A DNA stretch of 64,000 nucleotides, taken from positions 248,001 to 312,000 of the forward strand of contig JAUCEF010000012.1 of assembly GCA_033558025.1 (NCBI GenBank). Direction: 5' to 3'. Made by a program: the position numbers and the translations under genes. Below, piece after piece: positions 22,031 through 33,182 of the stretch (within the stretch, counting starts at the first letter, position 1; each line of letters starts with the position of its first letter). Under the pieces are notes generated by a model. The model did not search any database, was not told the DNA's origin, and was given only the letters and a program-made list of their open reading frames with translations. This stretch comes from Phytophthora sp. 'mugwort'. Lineage: Eukaryota > Oomycota > Peronosporomycetes > Peronosporales > Peronosporaceae.

Positions 22031-22377
22031 AGACCAGTCTTGCCCTCTCTCTCTTATATATTGTGCTTTTCGGCAATATTTTCCAAATGGACCGATTGAG
22101 CGAATCGCCCCAATACAATCTTTCAGTTCTTTAACCCCAGTGAAATTTGTCCTAGGAAAAAGGATTAAATAGGTCCACGCTAAAAACACCCAGTTCGATT
22201 TTTGGCTTATGGTGTCGACCAGCGTAGGACAAATATCGATCGTACTTCCACTCCGCACGCAAAAGGAAACTTCAACCTTCGTGCCGTCACGAGCACCAAT
22301 ACTCGCTTCAGCGCCACAATAAGTGACTCAGCATTCACTGGTAAGTACTTACGCACCTCGGGGAGAGGCTGCGCATC

Positions 22378-23215
22378 GTGATTGTAATAACATGTGCTCT
22401 TGTGAGCACGGGTGTCTGCAGGCACCCTGGAGCTCCTCGAGTCGCGAACGCCAGATTAGCCGCCTCGCCTAGAGGCACCCCAGCTACAGTTGTGCAACAT
22501 GATGTTAGACAGTGGGGGGGGGGGGGGGCTGCACATTGTCTGGGGATGAGCATCACCAGCACGAACAGGACGACACAGCTGGAGCGCAGTCTCGCAAGTG
22601 GATTCATTGACGAATCCTTTATCGATGATGTGGAAATAGTCCTGCTAGGTAAAGCCAGGGGGGAGAGACAGCGTGTGACTGATCGTCTTATGACGCGAAT
22701 GTACGGCACGCAATGCCGCCTCCCAGAGGATGTGGCTACAACTGATGTGATGAAAGTACGGATGGACCCGACCGTGTTTACGATTGCGAGGCAACATATC
22801 AATGCCAACCTTGACCCCAAATCCATTCATTTCGGACTCAGCGTTCAAGGAATTCCTTCAGGTTGAACTGTGGCTGAGTTTCTACGCCGTGTCGCCCAAC
22901 GTCTTCTACGATCCACTGAATAAGATGCTGTACCCTCCGGTGACGCTGCGATGAAATCGAGGCGATATTTTGCAGTGTTGAATGCACTAGGTGCTCAAAG
23001 TGGATGAGCACCTACATTCTCGGCTATCTGGACGGCTCTATTTGAGCATGATCGCAATTTATCGCATGCCATGGATTCATTACGAAGAGTATGCTCCGAA
23101 ATAGGTTTCGTGAACGAGGTTTCGATTGCCAGTCCTGATGATGATTTGCTTCGGCTGAGATCGAGTTTAGTTGATGATCTTGGATTATTACGCACCAGAA
23201 ATCCGGTCAAAGGCT
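22378..23215 (+). other. Unassigned broken coding sequence
   Basis: A plus-strand frame (about 22535-22866, SITSTNRTTQLERSLASGF onward) and a second one near 23035-23215 (LRRVCSEIGFVNEVSI) read like one damaged protein upstream of the SAP segment. No domain was recognised. A run of 15 G at 22514-22528 lies just before the first frame. Confidence 0.3.
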
Positions 23216-23593
23216 AAGTTACTCTAGCGTCAATTCACCGTCTGTCGATTAACGTTTTTCTGAGCAATGCGTTTGTCGCTGCAGATTTGGTCCTGTTCAG
23301 CACGGCATCATATCCCTCGCTACAGAATTTGTTTTTATTTTTTTTTTTGGGGGGGGGGAGCACATGGCCTCGAGAGGCGAGTCTGTTGTGGATGTGGTGA
23401 AGGTCCTTCAGCGTTCCCTTTGTGGAGTTGCAACAGACAGCCAAATTCGTCTTCCTGGTGTCATGTTCGCGCAGGACAGAGATTATCAGTCGAAAGCAGT
23501 AAATCGACAAATCATTGACTGTGGAGGGACAATTATTGGGACTCACAAACGAAACCCAAGCTTTCCATTCACGTATGCAACAGCTAGAGTCCG

Positions 23594-23860
23594 TTGTTCA
23601 ACTCGTGCTTCGTATATTTGAGTATTCCGATAACAGCAGCATCAGACGAAGCTCGTACCGAAAGGGATCGTCCATCGAAACAACTGTCCAGAGGGGACCT
23701 CGACCGAAAAAGAAACAAGGAGTTGCAGCAACTGTGCAGAGATCGAGGGATTCCGATTTACGGCAACAAGAATGAGCTTGACGATCGACTTTTAAGCCAC
23801 AACAATACGACTACTGTAGAAGATACGGAAGTAGTATCACAACCCCCGCCGCAGCACTAA
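23594..23860 (+). pseudogene. SAP-like motif segment
   Basis: The frame contains RKRNKELQQLCRDRGIPIYG followed by NKNELDDRLL, which has the helix-turn-helix spacing of a SAP DNA-binding motif (xxLxxLCxxRGxxxxGxKxELxxRL). It lies upstream of the nuclease-like segment and is probably part of the same former protein. A G10 run after an AT-rich stretch lies 235 bases upstream at 23349-23358. Confidence 0.5.
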
Positions 23861-24039
23861 TTAGAGCATGGTTCCTCGCGCCTAAAGCTTCCGCTAACAT
23901 GAAATTGGGTTCAAGAACGAAGCCAATATTTGCTCGCGATTAGCTTCGTTATCGATCATTCGGAGTTTCATATTGAGGAGACGAAATCATACGGATTGCT
24001 GTGTCGGAATGTAGTGATGAGGAACGGCAATGCTGGTGT

Positions 24040-25460
24040 GGAGTGCTAACGTTATCTCGTTGGATGCAGATCCGATCAGAAGTATCTTGCGTTTTCTCCC
24101 GATAATATTGCTGTGGTTCTGTCGTCACAGCGTGGTCGCATTTTCGGCCGTATTGGAGTATAAGACGAGAACTAGCACGAACACCATTGAGATGGAGAAG
24201 GCGCTCACTAAGAAGTGGGGTTACTTTGCTACAATTACGCTGACTTCTCTAGCAGATAGTGAAAGGTTCAAGGAGCTGCTTCCAGATCAAGAGCACCGGT
24301 CTCAACTTTTGCACAACATAGTCTGTGCGTCGCTGAAGGATGGCTTCAGGGTCTACGAGTCCCGAACTGCAATTATTCGCGTGGTTCAGTTGTCGGGATG
24401 AGGACGTCGCGGAAGCGTATCTCTTTGCGTTTTCGAGTGTCGAAGAGACGTGCTTAGACTGGATCTAAACACTAGAGCGTTCAGTGCCATCGTTTTCATC
24501 CGAGGAACTAGGTCATTGTGGCAATGTGGAGACCTGAAGCAGCATTTGAACTTGTGGCTAGCGTTGGTCGCAATTAATGATGAGCGCGGTCGACCACCTC
24601 CACCTGCAAAGCAGATCATTCCAACTGTGATTGCTACATACCCCGAGTGAAAGAAGACATCGATGTCTCCTCACGCTACATCAAAAGTGTGAAGCGCGTC
24701 ACTTCCACTTGCCTCCACTTGCAGCAATCTGAATCCGGATTTTGATAACTCTCCTCTTCAACGCGTACCAATCCATTCCGCTGCTGCAAGCACGTCGCAC
24801 CTCTGACAGTATTTCTGTAAAAAAAAAAGACTAATTCTAACTACCTACTCGGTGCATGCATTGTTAGAGCTACGCGTTTCGGATGGATGTCGATCATTGC
24901 TCATCATACAATACCTACCACCAGTTCAAGTGCAAGAACTCGACGTTTAGCGCATGTTACCGCGATGCAGCTGCATTCCTACCTGAGCGCTTTGACAAGC
25001 ACAACCCTGAGACTCATACAGCACAAGTTGAGCGCGTGGCCACTATTGATTAAATGGAGGGGCTGGTCAGCTCGAATCCCCACTCGTTCGCATACCGGAA
25101 AAGTGAACACTTTAACAGTGATCCAGAATGGCGCAAGCTGCGGCTCCCAATGCGACAAATTCATCACCCGGTAAACTGACTGCGTGCTCGTTCATAATTA
25201 GATCTCTCGAAGAGCGTAGCTGTGCTCACAACGTTTTGCAGACACTACTTGAGGGAACCAAACAACTCTGCTGCATTTTGTGCTGTCACTAAGTCACGGC
25301 GCGGAAAATGTGCCGCACAGTCGAAAGGGTACAAGACTCGGTACCAATGCACTGTATGCGAGGTGGCATTGTGCCGCACGCCGCGCTGGGGGAACGATGA
25401 GTCTTGCTTTGATAGAATCAACTCGGCCCCCAAGCTACAAATGCATGCCAAGAAATAACG
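24040..25460 (+). pseudogene. PD-(D/E)XK-like nuclease and zinc ribbon, decayed
   Basis: Near 24090-24400 the readable pieces are FSPDNIAV, then LEYKTRTSTNTIE, then LPDQEHRSQLLHNIVCASL. The spaced Asp and ExK motifs resemble a PD-(D/E)XK (YqaJ/lambda-exonuclease type) nuclease core. At about 25300-25425 follows a zinc ribbon: a CxxxxxGYKTRYQCTVCEVALC array and a closing SCFDR. A GGTAAACTG...TTTTGCAG interval (about 25168-25242) looks like an intron. From memory of the family, multi-copy oomycete proteins with this order exist and are often labelled piggyBac-derived. The stop codons seen throughout make this copy a pseudogene. Confidence 0.45.
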
Positions 25461-25863
25461 GAGCAGCCTCGACAGCTTCGCCCGCCGCCACCATCTCGAA
25501 AACGATCACAGTCGACCGTTGAGCCGAAAGAGCGACGAGTCACCAGACTAGTGTCCAAGGCTCGCCACCGGTCAGCTCGATTGCTGATGCGTTGTGCATG
25601 TAAACGTTTGTCATGGTGGTAGTAGCTCTCTCAATTTTTGTCCTAGCAGCTAGGACAAACCGACATTTCTCGCTTGAAGTACTTGTCATACTAATATGAA
25701 CGACAGTAACCCTAATTGGTAAGAGCTCGACTTCATCTCATGTTGCCGCGTTAACAGCCCTCGTCTCTTCGTGGTTGGGCATTGTTTGCATTCATTGGAC
25801 ATGATGTCGCGTCAACCTCGCCGTTTGGTCCTTCCATTTGTCCTACCAAATGTCCCACTGGGG

Positions 25864-26200
25864 TATATCATGCCCGGTCTATGCGGTAGCAACGAATTTA
25901 ATCGTATTGAACGCTGCCGTAGTGAAGACAAGCGTTTCGCGACCTTGCGCTTCAATGAATTGCGCATGAAAATTTTGAGTAGAAAGCACAATATTATGAA
26001 AGTTTGAAAGAGGCCATACAATATTATATGGTATTTTCCGATCGATGATCGATCCGTGCCCAGTAACTTCTTACGTCCACGTATACCAACGGCTTGAGCT
26101 TGACACAACATACCCATCGCGTTCTCCTCTGATGGCGCACTTCGCTTCCTCCTCTTCATTATAGGATTTCGACGGCATCGTTTTCTTTTGTCTGATCGTC
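25864..26200. other. Stretch with nothing recognised
   Basis: Short frames only; no domain or repeat recognised. Confidence 0.35.
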
Positions 26201-26205
26201 AGCAT

Positions 26206-26995
26206 AAAACGTCGATTCATCGTCAATTGACTACAAGACTTGGCCAACTCCCTCATCATGGACAATCTGGCCAAGTAAGACGACCTACACAGCGGTATAC
26301 ACTACGTGCGCGGTGTCCACGGCTTCACGGCTTTAGGGTAGCGGACAGCCAGTCGTCTTGACTGTCAGCACGCTGAAAGACCGACTGTTGACCTTCCGCA
26401 TCAGCCGCACGTTATGCTGTGTAAGGCCCCGTCCGTCGAGGACTTCGACGTCGCTGCCGCGCTGAAAAGTGTTCAGTGAACACCATCGTTGACCAGTCCC
26501 TCTTGCACACCCATCCTCAAGTGGGCAGAGATCGTCATCCTTTCCACAAGCGGTTAAGAACCGCAACCCACGTCGAGCGACTAGGATATCATCTGCCACA
26601 TTCCGGCAGACGCTCCAACCGCAACAATATATCGGCGCTCACCTTCTGGCAGCAAAGCGGCCTCAACACTCTCGACGGTGGAGAAATGATCCGGATGGTC
26701 ATCGATCCAGCCGTGATCGTCACCTTCATGTTTGCGGCCAGATACAGGAGCGGGCATGAGTGCTGGAGCGCCGCTACGAGGAGTCGAAGCAGCGCAAGAG
26801 GACGCAATACGGACAAAGTATGTTACCGGCTTCGTCTGCTACGCGTGTACGATCGTCCGAAGGCAAAGGTGACGTTGCTACCTTCCTACATTGAGGTGAT
26901 ATGCCTGAGCTCCACCGACGTTACGCGCGCCAAGATACTCCAACGAGCAGGAAGCAACTCATCAGCATGTCGATGTAACTCCAACGTTAAGATCT
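26206..26995 (+). pseudogene. Decayed START/FYVE-like copy
   Basis: Begins with a recognisable family N-terminus (KRRFIVN, stop, then LQDLANSLIMDNLAK, compare LQDLATSLVN of copy 4). VKNRN with a lost Tyr appears near 26560, VERLGYHLPHSGR near 26573, and LERRYEESK near 26766. The middle is scrambled by frameshifts and small deletions, and the finger is reduced to a few fragments. It is the right-hand counterpart of the decayed copy at 11515-12112: together they flank the transposon island that splits the array. Confidence 0.7.
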
Positions 26996-27422
26996 AGGAA
27001 TCCATTTAGGAGAATGGCCTACATGAAGTTATTACACTCTTTTCTGTTTGTTGTCTCTCGATCTGTCACAACGTGTCCAGTACAGTATCCTCCACATCTT
27101 CTGAGCTGTCTGCGTGTGTGCGTTCCCCATTGCGTGGCTATCCTGGGGCTGGACAAAAATCCACGGGATCACCGGCCTCAAATGTGTGCAGTGCGGAGAG
27201 TGCCAAAAGTTTCGTGGCGCACGTCGAAGTGTTTTCCACGAACGGCCACACACACTTTGGATCACGCAAGATACAGGTTGAGACAGTCAAGTATGGAGTG
27301 GCTATGTCTGTATTGAGTCATGGCCCTTGGCCGACAGAAATCACTGACGAGTGCTGGTTCATTCTTCATCTTCTCACCGAGACAATACTGTGACTTTCCA
27401 GTCCATTGATCAGATTTCGACG
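26996..27422. other. Upstream region of START copy 4
   Basis: No gene; contains the initiator motif listed next. Confidence 0.45.
27357..27372 (+). promoter_or_regulatory. Oomycete-type core promoter before START copy 4
   Basis: gttcattcttcatctt matches the 16-base oomycete core promoter GCTCATTYYNCAWTTT at about 14 of 16 positions and lies 50 bases before the ATG at 27423. It argues against the in-frame ATG at 27351, which would precede the predicted transcription start. Confidence 0.6.
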
Positions 27423-28559
27423 ATGAAGGGACGATTCATTGTGAATCCGTTCCCGACTGTACCGCTAACACCCTTGGATCAAGCTCAGCTACAAGACCTC
27501 GCCACTTCGCTCGTGAATGCTGGTCTGGAGCGCTACACTTCGTATTTGAAAAACGACAACCACAAGGTGGACTTGCAGCGATGGAAACTCGTCAAATCCC
27601 GTGAAACCGCACGCGTGTACGTGGAGAAACATGCTCCGGGCAGCAACCAGGCCAGCCACAATCTGCCGTCATTGTTGTGTGTGGGTACGACCAACGGACA
27701 GCTCGAAGACTTGATGTTTGGCGTGGTCAACCCGACGCTTGAGGTGATGAGGATCAAGGCGTCGTACGTCGACGATCTGAGCGGTGCCGCAGTGCTGGCG
27801 ACTGTTGAAGAGCCGACGCTGGACGAACCGTTCAAGTCTCTCGTGGTCAAGTGGATGGAGCTTGATATCCCGCTGCACACGACCAGCCTCGTCAAGAACC
27901 GCGACTATATCTACGCAGAAGCTACGGATATCATCGAGCTCCCGAGCGGCGAGGGTGTCGGCTACCACCTGCTGCACTCGATCAACTTTCCGCAGACGCC
28001 CGAACTGCCGAACCGGATTCGAGGCAATCTGTCGATCTGCAGCTTCTTCCGCCAGACGGCCGAGGACGTGACAGAGATCTACGTCACGGGCATCATGGAC
28101 CCGGCAGGAGGGCTCGTGCGTCACCTGGTGATCCCCAACATGGCCACCACGTTCCTGTCGACGCTTAAGTACGCACATTGCGGACAGATGAAAAAGCTCG
28201 CGTGGATACTCGAGAAGCGGTACAAAGAGTCCCGATTGCTGGGCACTCCGAACAAGAAGCTACAGTGCGTGACGTGCCGGTCATCGATCACTGGGCGGAA
28301 GCTTGGCGACTTTGGCAAGACGGACGCCACGTGCAAGCTCTGTTTCTGCTACGTGTGTCACAGCTGTAAGATCTACAAGAAGATCAGCTTTGTCACGCCA
28401 GATATGCTGCTGACGAAGCGGAAAGTCACGTTTTGCGCGTTATGTCTCGCCGAGGCGGACAAATCCGACGCGTCCGAAGCCGCACGAGCGCAGATCTTAG
28501 AGAATTACCCGGCCAACCGCCACACGTCGTCCGAGTCCGATACGAGCAGCTGTAGTTGA
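27423..28559 (+). CDS. START plus FYVE-like zinc finger protein, copy 4
   Basis: A 378-residue, intronless protein starting MKGRFIVNPFPTVPL. The START-like part contains IKASYVDDLSGAAVL, VKWMELDIPLHTTSLVKNRD and GYHLLHSINFPQTPELP. The finger carries CVTC, CKLCFCYVCHSC and FCALC. It has an extra Cys in the third knuckle region and again no RRHHCR. A short acidic Ser-rich tail ends in DTSSCS. The frame is also open from an ATG at 27351, but alignment to paralogues and the core promoter at 27357 support 27423. It is the first intact copy after the transposon island, and no more like copies 2 and 3 than like copy 5 by eye. Confidence 0.85.
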   Translation: MKGRFIVNPFPTVPLTPLDQAQLQDLATSLVNAGLERYTSYLKNDNHKVDLQRWKLVKSRETARVYVEKHAPGSNQASHNLPSLLCVGTTNGQLEDLMFGVVNPTLEVMRIKASYVDDLSGAAVLATVEEPTLDEPFKSLVVKWMELDIPLHTTSLVKNRDYIYAEATDIIELPSGEGVGYHLLHSINFPQTPELPNRIRGNLSICSFFRQTAEDVTEIYVTGIMDPAGGLVRHLVIPNMATTFLSTLKYAHCGQMKKLAWILEKRYKESRLLGTPNKKLQCVTCRSSITGRKLGDFGKTDATCKLCFCYVCHSCKIYKKISFVTPDMLLTKRKVTFCALCLAEADKSDASEAARAQILENYPANRHTSSESDTSSCS

Positions 28560-29185
28560 AGAAGAGACCGGCGATGGAAGCCAGGTCAAGTAAGATAACA
28601 CACGCCTTTTATTGTTTTTCTTTTCTTCTTCTTCCTGACTGTCGATTCATGATGGATTCAGGACCATGTTACAGTCGCATACGCTCTGCTGGTGCTAATC
28701 TCCTCTTGAATCAATTGGGTCGTTACGGTGCGAGGAATGTTCAATGTTCCTCGTCTACGAATCCGATACTAGGGCTTTTGACTACCGAGAAGAGGTGTCC
28801 GCAGAGAGGAAACGCGGTGACCGTTGAGCTACATCATGGTTTAAGAACGCTTGCTCATGGCCAGGGTGATCGAGGGAGTCCTCGTACTTTGTCTTGCAGC
28901 CATTAGCCACTGTTTGTTCTTTGCTGCAGCGGTCACGAAAGCGATGCTTGCGATGTCAGTCCCACCCCAGTAACCAATGACAGTGCCAGCACCGCCCGAA
29001 CTGCAAATGCGGTTTGCCACGATCTTCGATCGCCCCAATATCATTGAAGCTCGATGCTCTCTGCGCCGTTCCACCGGCACAGCTACTGAGAACGGCCACG
29101 CCGCAGCGACTACGGGCGAAATAGATCATGACTGGAAGGGGGTCGCCGCCACGCCGCGCTGTCACGATGCAGACCGACGGACCCA

Positions 29186-29247
29186 GCTCGGCGCGGATCC
29201 GATACAGTGAAGACCACCACGATGACTGTATCGGATCAGCGCCGAGC
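29186..29247. repeat. Inverted repeat, 23-bp arms
   Basis: gctcggcgcggatccgatac.. (29186-29208) and its reverse complement (29225-29247) differ at one base and enclose 16 bases. It may be a small foldback element or an RNA hairpin. No terminator or known element could be assigned. Confidence 0.85.
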
Positions 29248-29742
29248 TCTTCACCCGCTCGCCATCTGCTGGATCTGAACTACACCGAAACTGAACTAGC
29301 CAGAATTTAGCCTTGATTTGAGTAAACGGCCGCACGCGATTTTCTTGCACGGCGTTCCGTTGGTTTTCTGCCTGAGGAAACATCGACGCGAACGAAACAA
29401 ACAGCGGCCAGCATAGCACAGGTTATTGGGACGCATAAGCCAAGTCCAATTGTGTTCTTGAGCCCGTTGCCAATATATCTCCTGCCAACCTGCACCAGTA
29501 CAAACGCTCTTCACTCTGAGATGCTGACCAGCTGGACCCGAGACAGTCGCCCGCATCCTCGTTGAAGTGCTTCAGCTTGACCCGTTTGCTGTTCGCTGGT
29601 TTGCCGAGCCACACAAGGACCGTGACCAGCATCAAAGACAAGCCCGGTTTCTCCTCATGCTTTATCCAGCATTACCCCTGCTTGACCAGCACCAACGAGT
29701 CTTCTCACGTTTCGGAATGCCAGATGCCGCGATCACCGGCCC

Positions 29743-29758
29743 ATTCATTTCCGGATCG
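29743..29758 (+). promoter_or_regulatory. Initiator-like motif before START copy 5
   Basis: The sequence ttcatttcc matches the initiator part (TCANTYY) of the oomycete core promoter, about 50 bases before the ATG at 29800. The flanking part matches poorly. Confidence 0.4.
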
Positions 29759-29799
29759 CCCCTCTGCACCTCAGACGTCTTGCTAAGTGTCAGCAGACG

Positions 29800-31035
29800 A
29801 TGCCGAAGCACGAGCGATTCACTGCCAGCCCGTTCGACGAAGTGGTGCTCACTATGGGCGACCGGTCTCAGCTCGAGGCGCTGGCACAGACCTTCGTGTC
29901 CGACAACCTCCGGCAGTACCTGGCGCATTCGGCCATGGGGCTTGGCATGGTAGACGAGCAACGCTGGAAGGTGGTCAAGACCAAGGGGGCCCTGCGTGTG
30001 TACGCAGAGAGATCCCGGCGCGACATGGCGCGCCGGGCCCGCAAGCACTCGAGCAACTCGGTCGAGGCCACCCGCTCTGACGAGGATCCCGACTACCTGG
30101 TGTCAGAGCTGCCGGTCATGTTCAGCGCCGGCACAGTTGTCGGCAACCTCGAGGACGTCATGTTCGGCGTCGTGAACCCGTCGCTAGAGCTCATGCGCAT
30201 TAAATCCTCGTACGTGGACGACGTCAGCGGCGCGGCCGTGCTGGCGCCCATCGTGGAGCCGACCATGGACGACCCGTTCTGCTCGCTCGTGATTAAGTGG
30301 ATGGAGATCGACCTGCCGCTGCGCAAATCAGGACTCGTTAAGAATAGAGACTACGTGTACATGGAAGCCACCGGCATGGTGCAGCTCGGTCATAGAGGCG
30401 ACCGTATCGGCTACCACCTCATGCACTCGGTGCACTTCCCGCAGACAATTAATCGCCCGCACAAGGTGCGCGGCCGACTGTCGATGTGTAGCTTCTTCCG
30501 CCAGACTAGTCCCGACACCGTAGAGCACTATTCGTCCGGCACGATCGACCCGGCAGGCGCCATCCCGCGGTCGATCCTGGTGCGTTCGACAGCTGCCCAC
30601 ATGCTGGCACCGTTGCGCTACGGTTACTGTGGTCAGATGAAGAAGCTCACGTGGATGTTGCAGCAGAAGCGCGAAGAGAGACGGCTAGGAGGCGGCTCGC
30701 CCAAGCAGCAGAGGCCCGCGCACGAGTGCGTGACCTGCCGGTCGAAGGCGGGAGGCCTGTTCAGCACCAAGTGCCGCATCTGTCTGGGCGACTTGTGCCT
30801 GTCGTGCACTATCAAGAAAAGGCTGAGCTTCCTGTCACCGGACAGCTCCCTCGTGCGCCTCAAGGTGTCTGTGTGCACGTCGTGCATACTGGAAGGACTA
30901 CACGTCAGCGCGTCCGAGGCAGCGCGCGACCAGCTCTTCGGGCCGTTCACCTGCAGCGCGTTCGCCACGTGCTCCGTGTCCGAGACGAGTTCCGACCTCT
31001 CGGCTTCCCCAATGGCTCGAAGTCGCCATAAGTGA
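29800..31035 (+). CDS. START plus FYVE-like zinc finger protein, copy 5
   Basis: A 411-residue, intronless protein with strongly GC-rich third positions. The N-terminus is diverged (MPKHERFTASPFDEVVL). The START-like domain contains IKSSYVDDVSGAAVLAP, VKNRDYVYMEATGMVQ and GYHLMHSVHFPQT. A basic insert (about 68-85, SRRDMARRARKHSSN) before the core is unique among the copies. The finger reads CVTC, then a shortened linker, CRICLGDLCLSC, and VCTSC. The linker is seven residues shorter than in copy 2, so finger geometry may differ. The protein ends in a Ser-rich tail. It is the last plus-strand member before the second transposon island. Confidence 0.85.
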   Translation: MPKHERFTASPFDEVVLTMGDRSQLEALAQTFVSDNLRQYLAHSAMGLGMVDEQRWKVVKTKGALRVYAERSRRDMARRARKHSSNSVEATRSDEDPDYLVSELPVMFSAGTVVGNLEDVMFGVVNPSLELMRIKSSYVDDVSGAAVLAPIVEPTMDDPFCSLVIKWMEIDLPLRKSGLVKNRDYVYMEATGMVQLGHRGDRIGYHLMHSVHFPQTINRPHKVRGRLSMCSFFRQTSPDTVEHYSSGTIDPAGAIPRSILVRSTAAHMLAPLRYGYCGQMKKLTWMLQQKREERRLGGGSPKQQRPAHECVTCRSKAGGLFSTKCRICLGDLCLSCTIKKRLSFLSPDSSLVRLKVSVCTSCILEGLHVSASEAARDQLFGPFTCSAFATCSVSETSSDLSASPMARSRHK

Positions 31036-31356
31036 CAGTCCAGGCGCGGTTGCATACGCAACCACACGCCCATGGTTGTCGGTTCTTAGAGCCGATGCGG
31101 TAGGATAATGTATTGAATGAATATTACTAAATATCAACTCCGTCCGACCCACCATGATGACCATGTTCATGTTATGACACACTAACTATAATACTGTACG
31201 CCACCATTTGCCGACACAACCAGAAGCCAGAGGTATTTCTATATACCGGTAGCATGAAGCATACAGACGGACACAACGAACTGTACACTGTTGATCTGTC
31301 TTCCTCGGCTGCACGCCGCAGAGAAAAATGGAAACTGACGTTTATCTCTCGTCTTC
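31036..31356. other. Downstream region of START copy 5
   Basis: Nothing recognised; AT-rich sequence consistent with a 3' flank. Confidence 0.4.
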
Positions 31357-33177
31357 TCAGAGTCGCTCGCTACGAGCTGGCTCCACATGCACACTCACTC
31401 GATGGCTACAAACTCGCAACCTAGGTACACATGCACCTCTGGGTTGTACCCTGCCGAGTCGACGACGGCCGCGACCACCTTGGCGAATTTCCGGTGCTTC
31501 AATTTGGTCCTCTGGTGCCAAAGACGTCCACATCTGCCGCGCCAAAGAGTTTTGCGGGGAGGACACCACAAATTGACGAACAAGCTCAGGGGCATTCTCG
31601 TACATCACGGAGGCGGGTTCCCATGAGGCTTCTTCAGGGTCAAGGCCAATCCACTGCACGCAGATCCCCTATTGCTGCGAGACTTGTCCAAGTCGGCACT
31701 CCAGCAATTTATCCACGAGATGATCGCCTTCGCCATGTAGGGCATGCGTGATCAATTCCTCAGAAACACCACGTTCCGAGTCTCGATAGAATTTAAGTCG
31801 TGAAGCATGACGATCAACGATGCCGAGAGGCGCGTACAAATCTTGCACGTCAAAGGTATATTCGTTTAGGGACCTCGCCACTCGGTTCGGATCGCGCCAC
31901 AGGAGCGCAAGCTTGTTGCCTCCCTTTACAGCCAAAGCTGCTAAAACAAAGTCGCCAATCGCGAACTTTGCCATTCGCACTTCAGATTGTTAGCTCTGCG
32001 GTTCCATGCTTGGATATTTTCCGCGACGACGTGGCCGAGCTCTGCTGATGAATAATATCCAAGTCGGAACGGACTTCACACAAATGCCTCTGCTGCTACT
32101 CTTCAACCCACGAAATCGAATAATTCTCAGCAAACGTAGGCGGAAAAATTGCATTGAGCTGCGATGATCCTGGCAACCAGGTAAAAGCGGGAATTGGCGC
32201 GGTTTCTCCAAGTCGATCCGCAGGCGTGCCATTCAGAGCTGCTTGCACAAGAGGGAGCAAAATTGGCCACTTCTTCAGTTGCAACTTGGGTTCACTGGTC
32301 ATGACTTTCAGGCTGTGCAGTCGGTTCACAACCTCACCTGAGCCATTCGTCCAGAGCGAATACGCCGTCACGAAATGATCGTGCGCTCCAAGAATATGGC
32401 GCAACGGGTCGATCACCTCGCTGGTGAAATAAGGCCCTTAATCTGAAACCCAGGTGGGTACAACTCCAAATATCTTAAACCAGTCGATCAGGCCCTGGTA
32501 TGCTGTTTCGGACGTAGCTCGTTCACATTCGATAAGTTCGACATACAGGTTCATGTTGTCTTTGAGGACCAGCGCATAGCCGGTAGAGTTTCATTTCGAG
32601 GCAGCGAAAGAAAGTCGAAATGCAGCACTTCATTGGGTTTCGGGGCTCGTATATTTTTACCGTACGGTCGTGGCACTTTCTTGCCTTGTGTAGTGAGGCC
32701 ATGCAAACAGTCAGCTACAAACAAAGCCATATCCGCGGTAAGGGTATCCTACACGAACATTTCACGCAAAATGGACGCTGAGGCGTCCACCCCACGATGA
32801 CCACTCGCACCGGCATGAGCTATGACGCAAAAACGCTGCTACAAATTCGTCTCTTTAGCAAGGATCCAAACGCACTTATCCGTGTCCACAAATGCACCAA
32901 GATCGTCATCCCAGCGAATGTTGCTGAGCACGTGACGGGTAAGAGCAGCTTTCTGTAAACCGACAATTTCCTCGTAAGAAGGCCAGTCGAAATCGGCATT
33001 TTGCAGCGGGGAAACTTGATTCACAATAGCTAGCTGACGCATGCGAGCCGAAGTGAGAGGTTTGCAGGTGCGCTTCACCTTGACAATAGATCATCCCACG
33101 CGTTATCTTCACCACGAATGTGTTCAATCTTTCGTGTTGCGATCGTGCATTGCATTGGGATATTGAAGGGGCGGTTT
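31357..33177 (-). mobile_element. Ty3/Gypsy 3' fragment (RNase H end, integrase, chromodomain)
   Basis: On the minus strand, in order: the end of RNase H (IEHIRGEDNAWDDLLSR at about 33070-33130), and the integrase N-terminal region (32839-33078). The integrase core follows (SLWTNGSGEVVNRLHSLKVM near 32350, then WPILLPLVQAALNGTP). Next is the integrase C-terminal part (FAIGDFVLAA at about 31970) with a linker. A chromodomain-like segment ends the series (WIGLDPEEASWEPASVMYEN at about 31650). Stops between blocks show it is dead. Gag, protease and reverse transcriptase are missing: the fragment stops at the solo LTR at 33183. Chromodomain Gypsy elements usually target marked chromatin, which fits an island location. 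Confidence 0.75.
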
Positions 33178-33182
33178 CCCTT

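Larger units (their letters stand above)
22135..25863 (+). mobile_element. Possible TTAA-inserted element, nuclease/zinc-ribbon type
   Basis: The left end reads TTAA (22131-22134) then CCCCAGTGAAATTTGTCCTA. The right end reads, in reverse complement, CCCCAGTGGGACATTTGG and is followed by tata. The sequence tttgtccta recurs inside both ends and forms a palindrome at 25636-25666. Insertion at TTAA with CCC ends is typical of the piggyBac superfamily. The interior contains the decayed SAP, nuclease-like and zinc-ribbon segments listed separately. The boundary assignment is an inference from short matches. Confidence 0.4.
28560..29799. other. Intergenic region between START copies 4 and 5
   Basis: No recognisable gene; short frames on both strands without domains. 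Contains the hairpin at 29186-29247 and an initiator-like motif near 29745. Confidence 0.4.

Noticed and set aside
25050..25110. Possible tRNA (ctcgaatcccc resembling a T-loop)
   Set aside because: No acceptor stem or A-box at the right distance could be paired.
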